This document shows, piece after piece, positions 50,290 through 60,572 of a DNA stretch of 64,000 nt. Under the pieces are notes generated by a model. That model saw only the letters and a program-made list of their open reading frames with translations, had not been told where the DNA came from and made no database searches. The position numbers and the translations under genes are program-made. How positions within the stretch are numbered: the stretch's first letter is position 1; each line of letters begins with the position of its first letter. The stretch comes from Crossaster papposus. Its lineage: Eukaryota; Echinodermata; Asteroidea; Velatida; Solasteridae. The DNA is taken from the NCBI GenBank assembly GCA_037893245.1, contig JBAIAA010000262.1, positions 1,798,001 through 1,862,000 of the forward strand. Reading direction: 5' to 3'.

Positions 50290-50526
50290 TTGTGGCAAAT
50301 CTGTGCAACAAGGCTTTTGGACGAACCACTCCATACGATCGAGCATGGCAGCATCTCGTCTCTACAACAAGGGCTTCGGTGGCCAGAACCAGTGAGGATC
50401 ATAGGAGAGCAGTCAGCCGGGCTGAAACTGCATAAGCGCGTCGACACGGCAAAGAGACCTCCAAGACAATTAACTGTTGAAAGCTCTAAAGAAACTGTCA
50501 ACATAGCTCTTACTAAGTTGTAATAA
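50290..50526 (+). pseudogene. Possible captured terminal exon in element copy 2
   Basis: Same open frame, stop and AATAAA as copy 1. The few substitutions between the copies include one (plus strand GGCTGAAAC against GGCTTAAAC) that removes a stop in the alternative frame, extending it by three residues. Function unknown. Confidence 0.25.
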
Positions 50527-50582
50527 ATATAACAATAGCAATTTCTGTGTCCACTGAGTCGTTCTTTTTCTGTTAATTCTTA

Positions 50583-50612
50583 AAAGAATGTACAGTTAAC
50601 TGTACATTCTTT
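50583..50612. repeat. 30-bp perfect palindrome near 3' end of element copy 2
   Basis: Identical to the palindrome of copy 1, at the same distance from the 3' end. Confidence 0.9.
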
Positions 50613-50640
50613 AAAATAATCGACACTTTTCTGAATAGAG

Positions 50641-50648
50641 TGACGTCA
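50641..50648. promoter_or_regulatory. CRE-like TGACGTCA in element copy 2
   Basis: Same motif at the same place as in copy 1. Confidence 0.35.
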
Positions 50649-50817
50649 CAAGAGTAGTTTAAGCGTAACTATTTTTAATGAAAATGAAATCACTATCAAG
50701 GAAATAATTATTCTGGGCAGACCGAGGTTGTGGTCATCCGAACTCTCGGTTACTGACCAAGAAAGTGTCTACTTCGTCACTCTGAGTCGAGTACCTCAAG
50801 TCATACCAAAAACTTGT

Positions 50818-50889
50818 TAGCAGAGCGAGGTTTCGATCCTCGGACCTCTGGGCTATGGGCCCAGCACGCTTTCACTCCGCCACTCTGCT
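50818..50889 (-). tRNA. tRNA-iMet-like (CAT), loop variant, D-stem change
   Basis: Loop variant CCCATAG plus a D-stem change (plus strand CACTCCGCC). First M1 after mobile element copy 2. T5 present. Confidence 0.5.
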
Positions 50890-53378
50890 TCATGTGAATT
50901 TAGAAACAGCAAACAAAATGAAAGCAGTCATTCTAAAAACATTCTAAAATATTTATTAAATTTGAATAACAGTGAAGCAAAAATACCTCTTTAGCAGAGC
51001 GAGGTTTTGGTCTTCGGACCTCTGGGTTATGGGCCCAGCACGCTCCCACTGCAACACTCTGCGTAACTATTTTTAATGAAAATGAAATCACTATCAAGGA
51101 AATAATTATTCTGAGCAGACCGAGGTTGTGGTCATCCGAACTCTCGGTTACTGACCAAGAAAGTGTCTACTTCGTCACTCTGAGTCGAGTACCTCAAGTC
51201 ATACCAAAAACTTGTTAGCAGAGCGAAATGAAAATGAAAATGAAATCACTATCAAGGACATAATTATCCTGAGCAGACCGAGGTTGTGGTCATCCGAAAT
51301 ATCGGTTACTGGCCAAGAAAGTGTCTACTTCGTCACTCTGAGTCGGGTACCTCAAGTCATACCAAAAACGTGTTAGCAGAGCGAGGTTTCGATCTTTGGA
51401 CATCTTGGTTAAAGCCCAGCACGCTTCCACTGCGCCACTCTACTTCATGTAAAGTTAGAAACAGCAAACAAAATGAAAGCAGACATTCTACAAACATTCT
51501 AAAATATTTATTAAATTTGAATAACAGTTAAGCAAAAATCCCTCTTTAGCAGAACGAGGTTTTGGTCCTCGGACATCTGGGTTATGGGCCCAGCACGCTC
51601 CCACTGCAACACTCTGCGTAACTATTTTTGATGAAAATGAAATCACTATCAAGGAAATAATTATTCTGAGCAGACCGAGGTTGTGGTCATCCGAACTCTC
51701 GGTTACTGACCAAGAAAGTGTCTACTTCGTCACTCTGAGTCGAGTACCTCAAGTCATACCAAAAACTTGTTAGCACTATCAAGGACATAGTTATCCTGAG
51801 CAGACCGAGGTTGTGGTCATCCGAAATATCGGTTACTGGCCAAGAAAGTGTCTACTTCGTCACTCTGAGTCGGGTACCTCAAGTCATACCAAAAACGTGT
51901 TAGCAGAGCGAGGTTTCGATCTTTGGACATCTGGGTTAAGGCCCAGCACGCTTCCACTGCGCCACTCTACTTCATGTAAAGTTAGAAACAGCAAACAAAA
52001 TGAAGCAGACATTCTAAAAACATTCTAAAATATTTATTAAATTTGAATAACAGTTAAGCAAAAATCCCTCTTTAGCAGAGCGAGGTTTTGGTCTTCGGAC
52101 CTCTGGGTTATGGGCCCAGCACGCTCCCACTGCAACACTCTGCGTAACTATTTTTAATGAAAATGAAATCACTATCAAGGAAATAATTATTCTGAGCAGA
52201 CCGAGGTTGTGGTCATCCGAACTCTCGGTTACTGACCAAGAAAGTGTCTACTTCGTCACTCTGAGTCGAGTACCTCAAGTCATACCAAAAACTTGTTAGC
52301 ACTATCAAGGACATAGTTATCCTGAGCAGACCGAGGTTGTGGTCATCCGAAATATCGGTTACTGGCCAAGAAAGTGTCTACTTCGTCACTCTCAGTCGGG
52401 TACCTCAAGTCATACCAAAAACGTGTTAGTAGAGCGAGGTTTCGATCTTTGGACATCTGGGTTAAGGCCCAGCACGCTTCCACTGCGCCAGTCTACTTCA
52501 TGTAAAGTTAGAAACAGCAAACAAAATGAAAGCAGACATTCTAAAAACATTCTAAAATATTTATTAAATTTGAATAACAGTTAAGCAAAAATCCCTCTTT
52601 AGCAGAGCGAGGTTTTGGTCTTCGGACCTCTGGGTTATGCGCCCAGCACGCTCCCACTGCAACACTCTGCGTAACTATTTTTAATGAAAATGAAATCACT
52701 ATCAAGGAAATAATTATCCTGAGCAGACCGAGGTTGTGGTCATCCGAACTCTCGGTTACTGACCAAGAAAGTGTCTACTTCGTCACTCTGAGTCGAGTAC
52801 CTCAAGTCATACCAAAAACTTGTTATCAGAGCGAAATGAAAATGAAAATGAAATCACTATCAAGGACATAATTTTCCTGAGCAGACCGAGGTTGTGGTCA
52901 TCCGAAATATCGGTTACTGGCCAAGAAAGTGTCTACTTCGTCACTCTGATTCGGGTACCTCAAGTCATACCAAAAACGTGTTAGCAGAGCGAGGTTTCGA
53001 TCTTTGGACATCTGGGTTAAGGCCCAGCACGCTTCCACTGCGCCACTCTACTTCATGTAAAGTTAGAAACAGCAAACAAAATGAAAGCAGACATTCTAAA
53101 AACATTCTAAAATATTTACTACATTTGAATAACAGTTAAGCAAAAATCCCTCTTTAGCAGAGCGAGGTTTTGGTCTTCGGACCTCTGGGTTATGGGCCCA
53201 GCACGCTCCCACTGCAACACTCTGCGTAACTATTTTTAATGAAAATGAAATCACTATCAAGGAAATAATTATCCTGAGCAGACCGAGGTTGCGGTCATCC
53301 GAACTCTCGGTTACTGACCAAGAAAGTGTCAACTTCGTCACTCTGAGTCGAGTACCTCAAGTCATACCAAAAACTTGT

Positions 53379-53450
53379 TAGCAGAGCGAGGTTTCGATCC
53401 TCGGACCTCTGGGTTATGGGCCCAGCACGCTTCCACTGCGCCACTCTGCT
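53379..53450 (-). tRNA. tRNA-iMet (CAT), consensus copy 9
   Basis: Identical to the consensus with T5 stop. The matching position in the next 1480-bp block (54859) carries one acceptor-stem change. Confidence 0.9.
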
Positions 53451-54858
53451 TCATGTGAATTTAGAAACAGCAAACAAAATGAAAGCAGTCATTCTAAAAA
53501 CATTCTAAAATATTTATTAAATTTGAATAACAGTGAAGCAAAAATACCTCTTTAGCAGAGCGAGGTTTTGGTCTTCGTACCTCTGGGTTATGGGCCCAGC
53601 ACGCTCCCACTGCAACACTCTGCGTAACTATTTTTAATGAAAATGAAATCACTATCAAGGAAATAATTATTCTGAGCAGACCGAGGTTGTGGTCATCCGA
53701 ACTCTCGGTTACTGACCAAGAAAGTGTCTACTTCGTCACTCTGAGTCGAGTACCTCAAGTCATACCAAAAACTTGTTAGCACTATCAAGGACATAGTTAT
53801 CCTGAGCAGACCGAGGTTGTGGTCATCCGAAATATCGGTTACTGGCCAAGAAAGTGTCTACTTCGTCACTCTCAGTCGGGTACCTCAAGTCATACCAAAA
53901 ACGTGTTAGTAGAGCGAGGTTTCGATCTTTGGACATCTGGGTTAAGGCCCAGCACGCTTCCACTGCGCCAGTCTACTTCATGTAAAGTTAGAAACAGCAA
54001 ACAAAATGAAAGCAGACATTCTAAAAACATTCTAAAATATTTATTAAATTTGAATAACAGTTAAGCAAAAATCCCTCTTTAGCAGAGCGAGGTTTTGGTC
54101 TTCGGACCTCTGGGTTATGCGCCCAGCACGCTCCCACTGCAACACTCTGCGTAACTATTTTTAATGAAAATGAAATCACTATCAAGGAAATAATTATCCT
54201 GAGCAGACCGAGGTTGTGGTCATCCGAACTCTCGGTTACTGACCAAGAAAGTGTCTACTTCGTCACTCTGAGTCGAGTACCTCAAGTCATACCAAAAACT
54301 TGTTATCAGAGCGAAATGAAAATGAAAATGAAATCACTATCAAGGACATAATTTTCCTGAGCAGACCGAGGTTGTGGTCATCCGAAATATCGGTTACTGG
54401 CCAAGAAAGTGTCTACTTCGTCACTCTGAGTCGGGTACCTCAAGTCATACCAAAAACGTGTTAGCAGAGCGAGGTTTCGATCTTTGGACATCTGGGTTAA
54501 GGCCCAGCACGCTTCCACTGCGCCACTCTACTTCATGTAAAGTTAGAAACAGCAAACAAAATGAAAGCAGACATTCTAAAAACATTCTAAAATATTTATT
54601 ACATTTGAATAACAGTTAAGCAAAAATCCCTCTTTAGCAGAGCGAGGTTTTGGTCTTCGGACCTCTGGGTTATGGGCCCAGCACGCTCCCACTGCAACAC
54701 TCTGCGTAACTATTTTTAATGAAAATGAAATCACTATCAAGGAAATAATTATCCTGAGCAGACCGAGGTTGCGGTCATCCGAACTCTCGGTTACTGACCA
54801 AGAAAGTGTCAACTTCGTCACTCTGAGTCGAGTACCTCAAGTCATACCAAAAACTTGT

Positions 54859-54930
54859 TAGCTGAGCGAGGTTTCGATCCTCGGACCTCTGGGTTATGGG
54901 CCCAGCACGCTTCCACTGCGCCACTCTGCT
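54859..54930 (-). tRNA. tRNA-iMet (CAT), acceptor mismatch
   Basis: One acceptor-stem change (plus strand AGCTGAG) gives an A:A mismatch. T5 stop present. It pairs with the consensus copy at 53379 in the 1480-bp duplication, so the change came after that duplication. Confidence 0.65.
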
Positions 54931-56001
54931 TCATGTGAATTTAGAAACAGAAAACACAATGAAAGCAGTCATTCTAAAAACATTCTAAAATATTTATTAA
55001 ATTTGAATAACAGTGAAGCAAAAATACCTCTTTAGCAGAGCGAGGTTTTGGTCTTTGTACCTCTGGGTTATGGGCCCAGCACGCTCCCACTGCAACACTC
55101 TGCGTAACTATTTTTAATGAAAATGAAATCACTATCAAGGAAATAATTATTCTGAGCAGACCGAGGTTGTGGTCATCCGAACTCTCGGTTACTGACCAAG
55201 AAAGTGTCTACTTCGTCACTCTGAGTCGAGTACCTCAAGTCATACCAAAAACGTGTTAACAGAGCGAGGTTTCGATCTTTGGACATCTGGGTTAAGGCCC
55301 AGCACGCTTCCACGGGGCCACTCTACTTCATGTAAAGTTAGAAACAGCAATCAAAATGAAAGCAGACATTCTAAAAACATTCTAAAATATGTATTACATT
55401 TGAATAACAGTGAAGCAAAAATACCTCTTTAGCAGAACGAGGTTTTGGTCCTCGGACATCTGGGTTATGGGCCCAGCACGCTCACACTGCTCCACTCTAC
55501 TTCATGTAAATTGAGAAACAGCAATCAAAATGAAAGCAGACATTCTAAAAACATTCTAAAATATTTATTAAATTTGAATAACAGTTAAGCAAAAATCCCT
55601 CTTTAGCAGAACGAGGTTTTGGTCCTCGGACATCTGGGTTATGGGCCCAGCACGCTCACACTGCTCCACTCTACTTCATGTAAATTTAGAAACAGCAATC
55701 AAAACGAAAGCAGACATTCTAAAAACATTCTAAAATATTTATTAAATTTGAATAACAGTGAAGCAAAAATACCTCTTTAGCAGAGCGAGGTTTTGGTCTT
55801 CGGATCTCTGGGTTATGGGCCCAGCACGTTCCCACTGCAACACTCTGCGTAACTATTTTAAATGAAAATGAAATCACTATCAAGGAAATAATTATTCTGA
55901 ACAGACCGAGGTTGTGGTCATCCGAACTCTCGGTTACTTACCACGAAAGTGTCTACTTCGTCACTCTGAATCGAGTACCTCAAGTCATACAAAAAACTTG
56001 T

Positions 56002-56073
56002 TAGCAGAGCGAGGTTTCGATCCTCGGACCTCTGGGTTATGGGCCCAGCACGCTCACACTGCTCCACTCTACT
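56002..56073 (-). pseudogene. M1/M2 hybrid tRNA-iMet-like (CAT)
   Basis: The T-arm is of M1 type (GGTTTCGATCC on the plus strand) but the D-arm and acceptor are of M2 type (CTCACACTGCTCC). The crossover falls in the shared anticodon arm. Related hybrids lie at 58624-58695 and 59927-59998. Confidence 0.65.
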
Positions 56074-57102
56074 TCATGTAAATTTAGAAATAGCAATCAA
56101 AATGAAAGCAGACATTCTAAAAACATTCTAAAATATGTATTACATTTGAATAACAGTGAAGCAAAAATACCTCTTTAGCAGAACGAGGTTTTGGTCCTCG
56201 GACATCTGGGTTATGGGCCCAGCACGCTCACACTGCTCCACTCTACTTCATGTAAATTTAGAAACAGCAATCAAAATGAAAGCAGACATTCTAAAAACAT
56301 TCTAAAATATTTATTACATTTGAATAACAGTGAAGAAAAATACCTCTTTAGCAGAGCGAGGTTTTGGTCTTCGGATCTCTGGGTTATGGGCCCTGCACGC
56401 TCCCACTGCAACACTCTGCGTAACTCTTTTTAATGAAAATGAAATCACTATCAAGGAAATAATTATTCTGAGCAGACCGAGGTTGTGGTCATCCGAACTC
56501 TCGGTTACTGACCAAGAAAGTGTCTACTTCGTCACTCTGAGTCGAGTACCTCAAGTCATACCAAAAACTTGTTAGCACTATCATGGACATAGTTATCCTG
56601 AGCAGACCGAGGTTGTGGTCATCCGAAATATCGGTTACTGGCCAAGAAAGTGTCTACTTCGTCACTCTGAGTCGGGTACCTCAAGTCATACCAAAAACGT
56701 GTTAGCAGAGCGAGGTTTCGATCTTTGGACATCTGGGTTAAGGCCCAGCACGCTTCCACTGCGCCACTCTACTTCATGTAAAGTTAGAAACAGCAAACAA
56801 AATGAAAGCAGACATTCTAAAAACATTCTAAAAGATGTATTAAATTTGAATAACAGTTAAGCAAAAATCCCTCTTTAGCAGAGCGAGGTTTTGGTCTTCG
56901 GACCTCTGGGTTATGGGCCCAGCACGCTCCCACTCCAACAATCTGCGTAACTATTTTTAATGAAAATGAAATCACTATCAAGGAAATAATTATCCTGAGC
57001 AGACCGAGGTTGTGGTCATCCGAACTCTCGGTTACTGACCAAGAAAGTGTCTACTTCGTCACTCTGAGTCGAGTACCTCAAGTCATACCAAAAACTTGTT
57101 AT

Positions 57103-57258
57103 CAGAGCGAAATGAAAATGAAAATGAAATCACTATCAAGGACATAATTTTCCTGAGCAGACCGAGGTTGTGGTCATCCGAAATATCGGTTACTGGCCAA
57201 GAAAGTGTCTACTTCGTCACTCTGAGTCGGGTACCTCAAGTCATACCAAAAACGTGTT
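57103..57258 (-). repeat. Fusion-1 partial unit (157 bp), example
   Basis: The acceptor end of an M1/M2' (here ATCAGAGCGA) is joined to S2 at a run of AAATG repeats, removing the rest of the tRNA. It is followed by M3 and S3. The same joint is found from 2380 to 59203 throughout the array, and it explains the 555-bp M1 spacing. Confidence 0.8.
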
Positions 57259-57644
57259 AGCAGAGCGAGGTTTCGATCTTTGGACATCTGGGTTAAGGCC
57301 CAGCACGCTTCCACTGCGCCACTCTACTTCATGTAAAGTAAGAAACAGCAAACAAAATGAAAGCAGACATTCTAAAAACATTCTAAAATATTTATTACAT
57401 TTGAATAACAGTTAAGCAAAAATCCCTCTTTAGCAGAGCGAGGTTTTGGTCTTCGGACCTCTGGGTTATGGGCCCAGCACGCTCCCACTGCAACACTCTG
57501 CGTAACTATTTTTAATGAAAATGAAATCACTATCAAGGAAATAATTATCCTGAGCAGACCGAGGTTGCGGTCATCCGAACTCTCGGTTACTGACCAAGAA
57601 AGTGTCTACTTCGTCACTCTGAGTCGAGTACCTCAAGTCATACC

Positions 57645-57649
57645 AAAAA
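57645..57649 (-). terminator. Pol III T5 terminator of M1 (reference copy)
   Basis: Five consecutive T on the minus strand, a few bases past the discriminator of the M1 at 57655-57726. The same tract in S3 follows most M1 copies. It is broken after the copies at 12920, 14287, 21490, 34727, 62893 and 63291. T4 or longer is the known Pol III stop; its use here is inferred. Confidence 0.75.
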
Positions 57650-57665
57650 CTTGTTAGCAGAGCGA

Positions 57666-57676
57666 GGTTTCGATCC
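57666..57676 (-). promoter_or_regulatory. Internal box B of M1 (reference copy)
   Basis: GGATCGAAACC is the box B form found in eukaryotic initiator tRNA genes. In M2 and M2' it has become GGACCAAAACC, losing the central TCGA, and M3 has no recognisable box B. Only M1 therefore keeps both internal promoter parts. Confidence 0.7.
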
Positions 57677-57707
57677 TCGGACCTCTGGGTTATGGGCCCA
57701 GCACGCT

Positions 57708-57719
57708 TCCACTGCGCCA
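57708..57719 (-). promoter_or_regulatory. Internal box A of M1 (reference copy)
   Basis: TGGCGCAGTGGA fits the TRGCNNAGYNGG box A pattern bound by TFIIIC. It is intact in all consensus M1 copies. M2 changes one key base (TGGAGCAGTGGG) and M3 several. Confidence 0.7.
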
Positions 57720-57829
57720 CTCTGCTTCATGTGAATTTAGAAACAGCAAACAAAATGAAAGCAGTCATTCTAAAAACATTCTAAAATATTTATTAAATTT
57801 GAATAACAGGGAAGCAAAAATACCTCTTT

Positions 57830-57900
57830 AGCAGAGCGAGGTTTTGGTCTTCGGACCTCTGGGTTATGGGCCCAGCACGCTCCCACTGCAACACTCTGCG
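57830..57900 (-). pseudogene. M2' module, degenerate tRNA-iMet (reference copy)
   Basis: The minus strand aligns gap-free with M1 over 71 bases. The anticodon arm (CTGGG, loop CCCATAA, CCCAG) is intact. The T-loop is ACCAAAA instead of ATCGAAA, so box B loses its conserved TCGA core. The first D-stem bases are TTGC instead of GCGC, and acceptor position 1 is C. A T5 run lies in S1 about 10 nt downstream. M2' recurs throughout the array and shows CAT, CTT, CGT and AAT anticodon variants. It is unlikely to be an efficient Pol III gene. Confidence 0.85.
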
Positions 57901-57950
57901 TAACTATTTTTAATGAAAATGAAATCACTATCAAGGAAATAATTATTCTG

Positions 57951-58021
57951 AGCAGACCGAGGTTGTGGTCATCCGAACTCTCGGTTACTGACCAAGAAAG
58001 TGTCTACTTCGTCACTCTGAG
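57951..58021 (-). pseudogene. M3 module, highly diverged tRNA-like (reference copy)
   Basis: The minus-strand module aligns base for base with tRNA-iMet M1 at the same 71-bp length. It shares CAGAGTG near the 5' end, AACC around the anticodon arm and CCTCG near the 3' end, but most stems are altered. The anticodon stem can still pair (CTTGG with CCGAG) around loop TCAGTAA, which reads AGT at the anticodon position. The T-arm no longer forms and no T4 or longer run follows closely, so Pol III activity is doubtful. Three allele classes recur, with CTCTCGG..TGACC, ATATCGG..TGGCC and CTCTCGG..TTACC around the anticodon arm on the plus strand. Confidence 0.75.
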
Positions 58022-58623
58022 TCGAGTACCTCAAGTCATACCAAAAACGTGTTAGCAGAGCGAGGTTTCGATCTTTGGACATCTGGGTTAAGGCCCAGCA
58101 CGCTTCCACTGCGCCACTCTACTTCATGTAAAGTTAGAAACAGCAAACAAAATAAAAGCAGACATTCTAAAAACATTCTAAAATATTTATTAAATTTGAA
58201 TAACAGTTAAGCAAAAATCCCTCTTTAGCAGAACGAGGTTTTGGTCCTCGAACATCTGGGTTATGGGCCCAGCACGCTCACACTGCTCCACTCTACTTCA
58301 TGTAAATTTAGAAACAGCAATCAAAACGAAAGCAGACATTCTAAAAACATTCTAAAATATTTATTAAATTTGAATAACAGTGAAGCAAAAATACATCTTT
58401 AGCAGAGCGAGGTTTTGGTCTTCGGATCTCTGGGTTATGGGCCCAGCACGTTCCCACTGCAACACTCTGCGTAACTATTTTAAATGAAAATGAAATCACT
58501 ATCAAGGAAATAATTATTCTGAGCAGACCGAGGTTGTGGTCATCCGAACTCTCGGTTACTTACCAAGAAAGTGTCTACTTCGTCACTCTGAATCGAGTAC
58601 CTCAAGTCATACAAAAAACTTGT

Positions 58624-58695
58624 TAGCAGAGCGAGGTTTCGATCATCGGACCTCTGGGTTATGGGCCCAGCACGCTCACACTGCTCCACTCTACT
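58624..58695 (-). pseudogene. M1/M2 hybrid tRNA-iMet-like (CAT)
   Basis: Same hybrid layout as 56002-56073, with one T-stem change (plus strand GATCATCGG). Confidence 0.65.
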
Positions 58696-59926
58696 TCATG
58701 TAAATTTAAAAACAGCAATCAAAATGAAAGCAGACATTCTAAAAACATTCTAAAATATGTATTACATTTGAATAACAGTGAAGCAAAAATACCTCTTTAG
58801 CAGAACGAGGTTTTGGTCCTCGGACATCTGGGTTATGGGCCCAGCACGCTCACACTGCTCCACTCTACTTCATGTAAATTTAGAAACAGCAATCAAAATG
58901 AAAGCAGACATTCTAAAAACATTCTAAAATATTTATTACATTTGAATAACAGTGAAGCAAAAATACCTCTTTAGCAGAGCGAGGTTTTGGTCTTCGGATC
59001 TCTGGGTTATGGGCCCTGCACGCTCCCACTGCAACACTCTGCGTAACTATTTATAATGAAAATGAAATCACTATCAAGGAAATAATTATTCTGAGCAGAC
59101 CGAGGTTGTGGTCATCCGAACTCTCGGTTACTGACCAAGAAAGTGTCTACTTCGTCACTCTGAGTCGAGTACCTCAAGTCATACCAAAAACTTGTTAGCA
59201 GAGCGAAATGAAAAAATGAAAATGAAATCACTATCAGGGACATAATTATCCTGAGCAGACCGAGGTTGTGGTCATCCGAAATATCGGTTACTGGCCAAGA
59301 AACTGTCTACTTCGTCACTCTGAGTCGGGTACCTCAAGTCATACCAAAAACGTGTTAGCAGAGCGAGGTTTCGATCTTTGGACATCTGGGTTAAGGCCCA
59401 GCACGCTTCCACTGCGCCACTCTACTTCATGTAAAGTTAGAAACAGCAAACAAAATGAAAGCAGACATTCTAAAAACATTCTAAAATATTTATTAAATTT
59501 GAATAACAGTTAAGCAAAACTCCCTCTTTAGCAGAACGAGGTTTTGGTCCTCGGACATCTGGGTTATGGGCCCAGCACGCTCACATTGCTCCACTCTACT
59601 TCATGTAAATTTAGAAACAGCAATCAAAATGAAAGCAGACATTCTAAAAACATTCTAAAATATTTATTAAATTTGAATAACAGTGAAGCAAAAATACCTC
59701 TTTAGCAGAGCGAGGTTTTGGTCTTCGGACCTCTGGGTTATGGGCCCAGCACGCTCACACTGCAACACTCTGCGTAACTATTTTAAATGAAAATGAAATC
59801 ACTATCAAGGAAATAATTATTCTGAGCAGACCGAGGTTGTGGTCATCCGAACTCTCGGTTACTTACCAAGAAAGTGTCTACTTCGTCACTCTGAATCGAG
59901 TACCTCAAGTCATACCAAAAACTTGT

Positions 59927-59998
59927 TAGCAGAGCGAGGTTTCGATCCTCGGACCTCTGGGTTATGGGCCCAGCACGCTCACACTGCTCCACTCTACT
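59927..59998 (-). pseudogene. M1/M2 hybrid tRNA-iMet-like (CAT)
   Basis: Same hybrid layout, with a consensus T-arm and T5 stop. Box B is restored in a module whose box A is of M2 type. Confidence 0.65.
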
Positions 59999-60500
59999 TC
60001 ATGTAAATTTAGAAACAGAAATCAAAATGAAAGCAGACATTCTAAAAACATTCTAAAATATGTATTACATTTGAATAACAGTGAAGCAAAAATACCTCTT
60101 TAGCAGAACGAGGTTTTGGTCCTGGGACATCTGGGTTATGGGCCCAGCACGCTCACACTGCTCCACTCTACTTCATGTAAATTTAGAAACAGCAATCAAA
60201 ATGAAAGCAGACATTCTAAAAACATTCTAAAATATTTATTACATTTGAATAACAGTGAAGCAAAAATACCTCTTTAGCAGAGCGAGGGTTTGGTCTTCCG
60301 ACCTCTGGGTTATGGGCCCAGCACGCTCCCACTGTACCACTCTGCGTAACTATTTTTGTAATGAAAATGAAATCACTATCAAGGAAATAATTATTCTGAG
60401 CAGACCGAGGTTGTGGTCATCCGAACTCTCGGTTACTGACCAAGAAAGTGTCTACTTCGTCACTCTGAGTCGAGTACCTCAAGTCATACCAAAAACTTGT

Positions 60501-60572
60501 TAGCAGAGCGAGGTTTCGATCCTCGGACCTCTGGGTTATGGGCCCAGCACGCTTCCACTGCGCCACTCTGCT
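60501..60572 (-). tRNA. tRNA-iMet (CAT), consensus copy 11
   Basis: Identical to the consensus with T5 stop. It opens the regular 398-400 bp run that fills the last 3.5 kb, and is followed by a CTT-anticodon sister at 60901. Confidence 0.9.

Larger units (their letters stand above)
49015..50662. mobile_element. Unclassified mobile element, copy 2 (1648 bp)
   Basis: Same element and orientation as copy 1. Comparing by eye, I count about eight substitutions and a 3-bp insertion (ATT, near 50272). It is inserted in the acceptor stem of an M2' module between CACTCT and GCGTAAC. The joined flanks reproduce the normal M2'/S2 junction with no duplication. The different target shows that this is a separate insertion and not a by-product of array duplication. 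Confidence 0.85.
52298..55257. repeat. Tandem duplication, period 1480 bp
   Basis: 52428 to 53908, 52983 to 54463 and 53380 to 54860 are 1480 bp apart. Shared marks include CTCAGTCGGG, GTGTTAGTAGAG and TTATGCGCCC. Confidence 0.85.
57655..57726 (-). tRNA. tRNA-iMet (CAT), consensus copy 10
   Basis: Identical to the consensus. Box A lies at 57708-57719, box B at 57666-57676 and the T5 stop at 57645-57649, all on the minus strand. It heads the reference 398-bp unit. Confidence 0.9.
57656..58053 (-). repeat. Reference 398-bp array unit (M1-S1-M2'-S2-M3-S3)
   Basis: Cleanest complete unit. M1 57656-57726 is an intact tRNA-iMet body. S1 57727-57829 is AT-rich. M2' 57830-57900 is an iMet body with altered T-loop and D-stem. 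S2 57901-57950 carries an AAATG-rich run. M3 57951-58021 is a strongly diverged tRNA-like module of exactly the same length as M1. S3 58022-58053 holds an A5 tract, which is T5 on the minus strand. Module lengths sum to 71+103+71+50+71+32 = 398, the distance between successive M1 starts. In minus-strand order each M1 is followed by its T5, then M3, S2, M2', S1 and the next M1. Confidence 0.9.
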
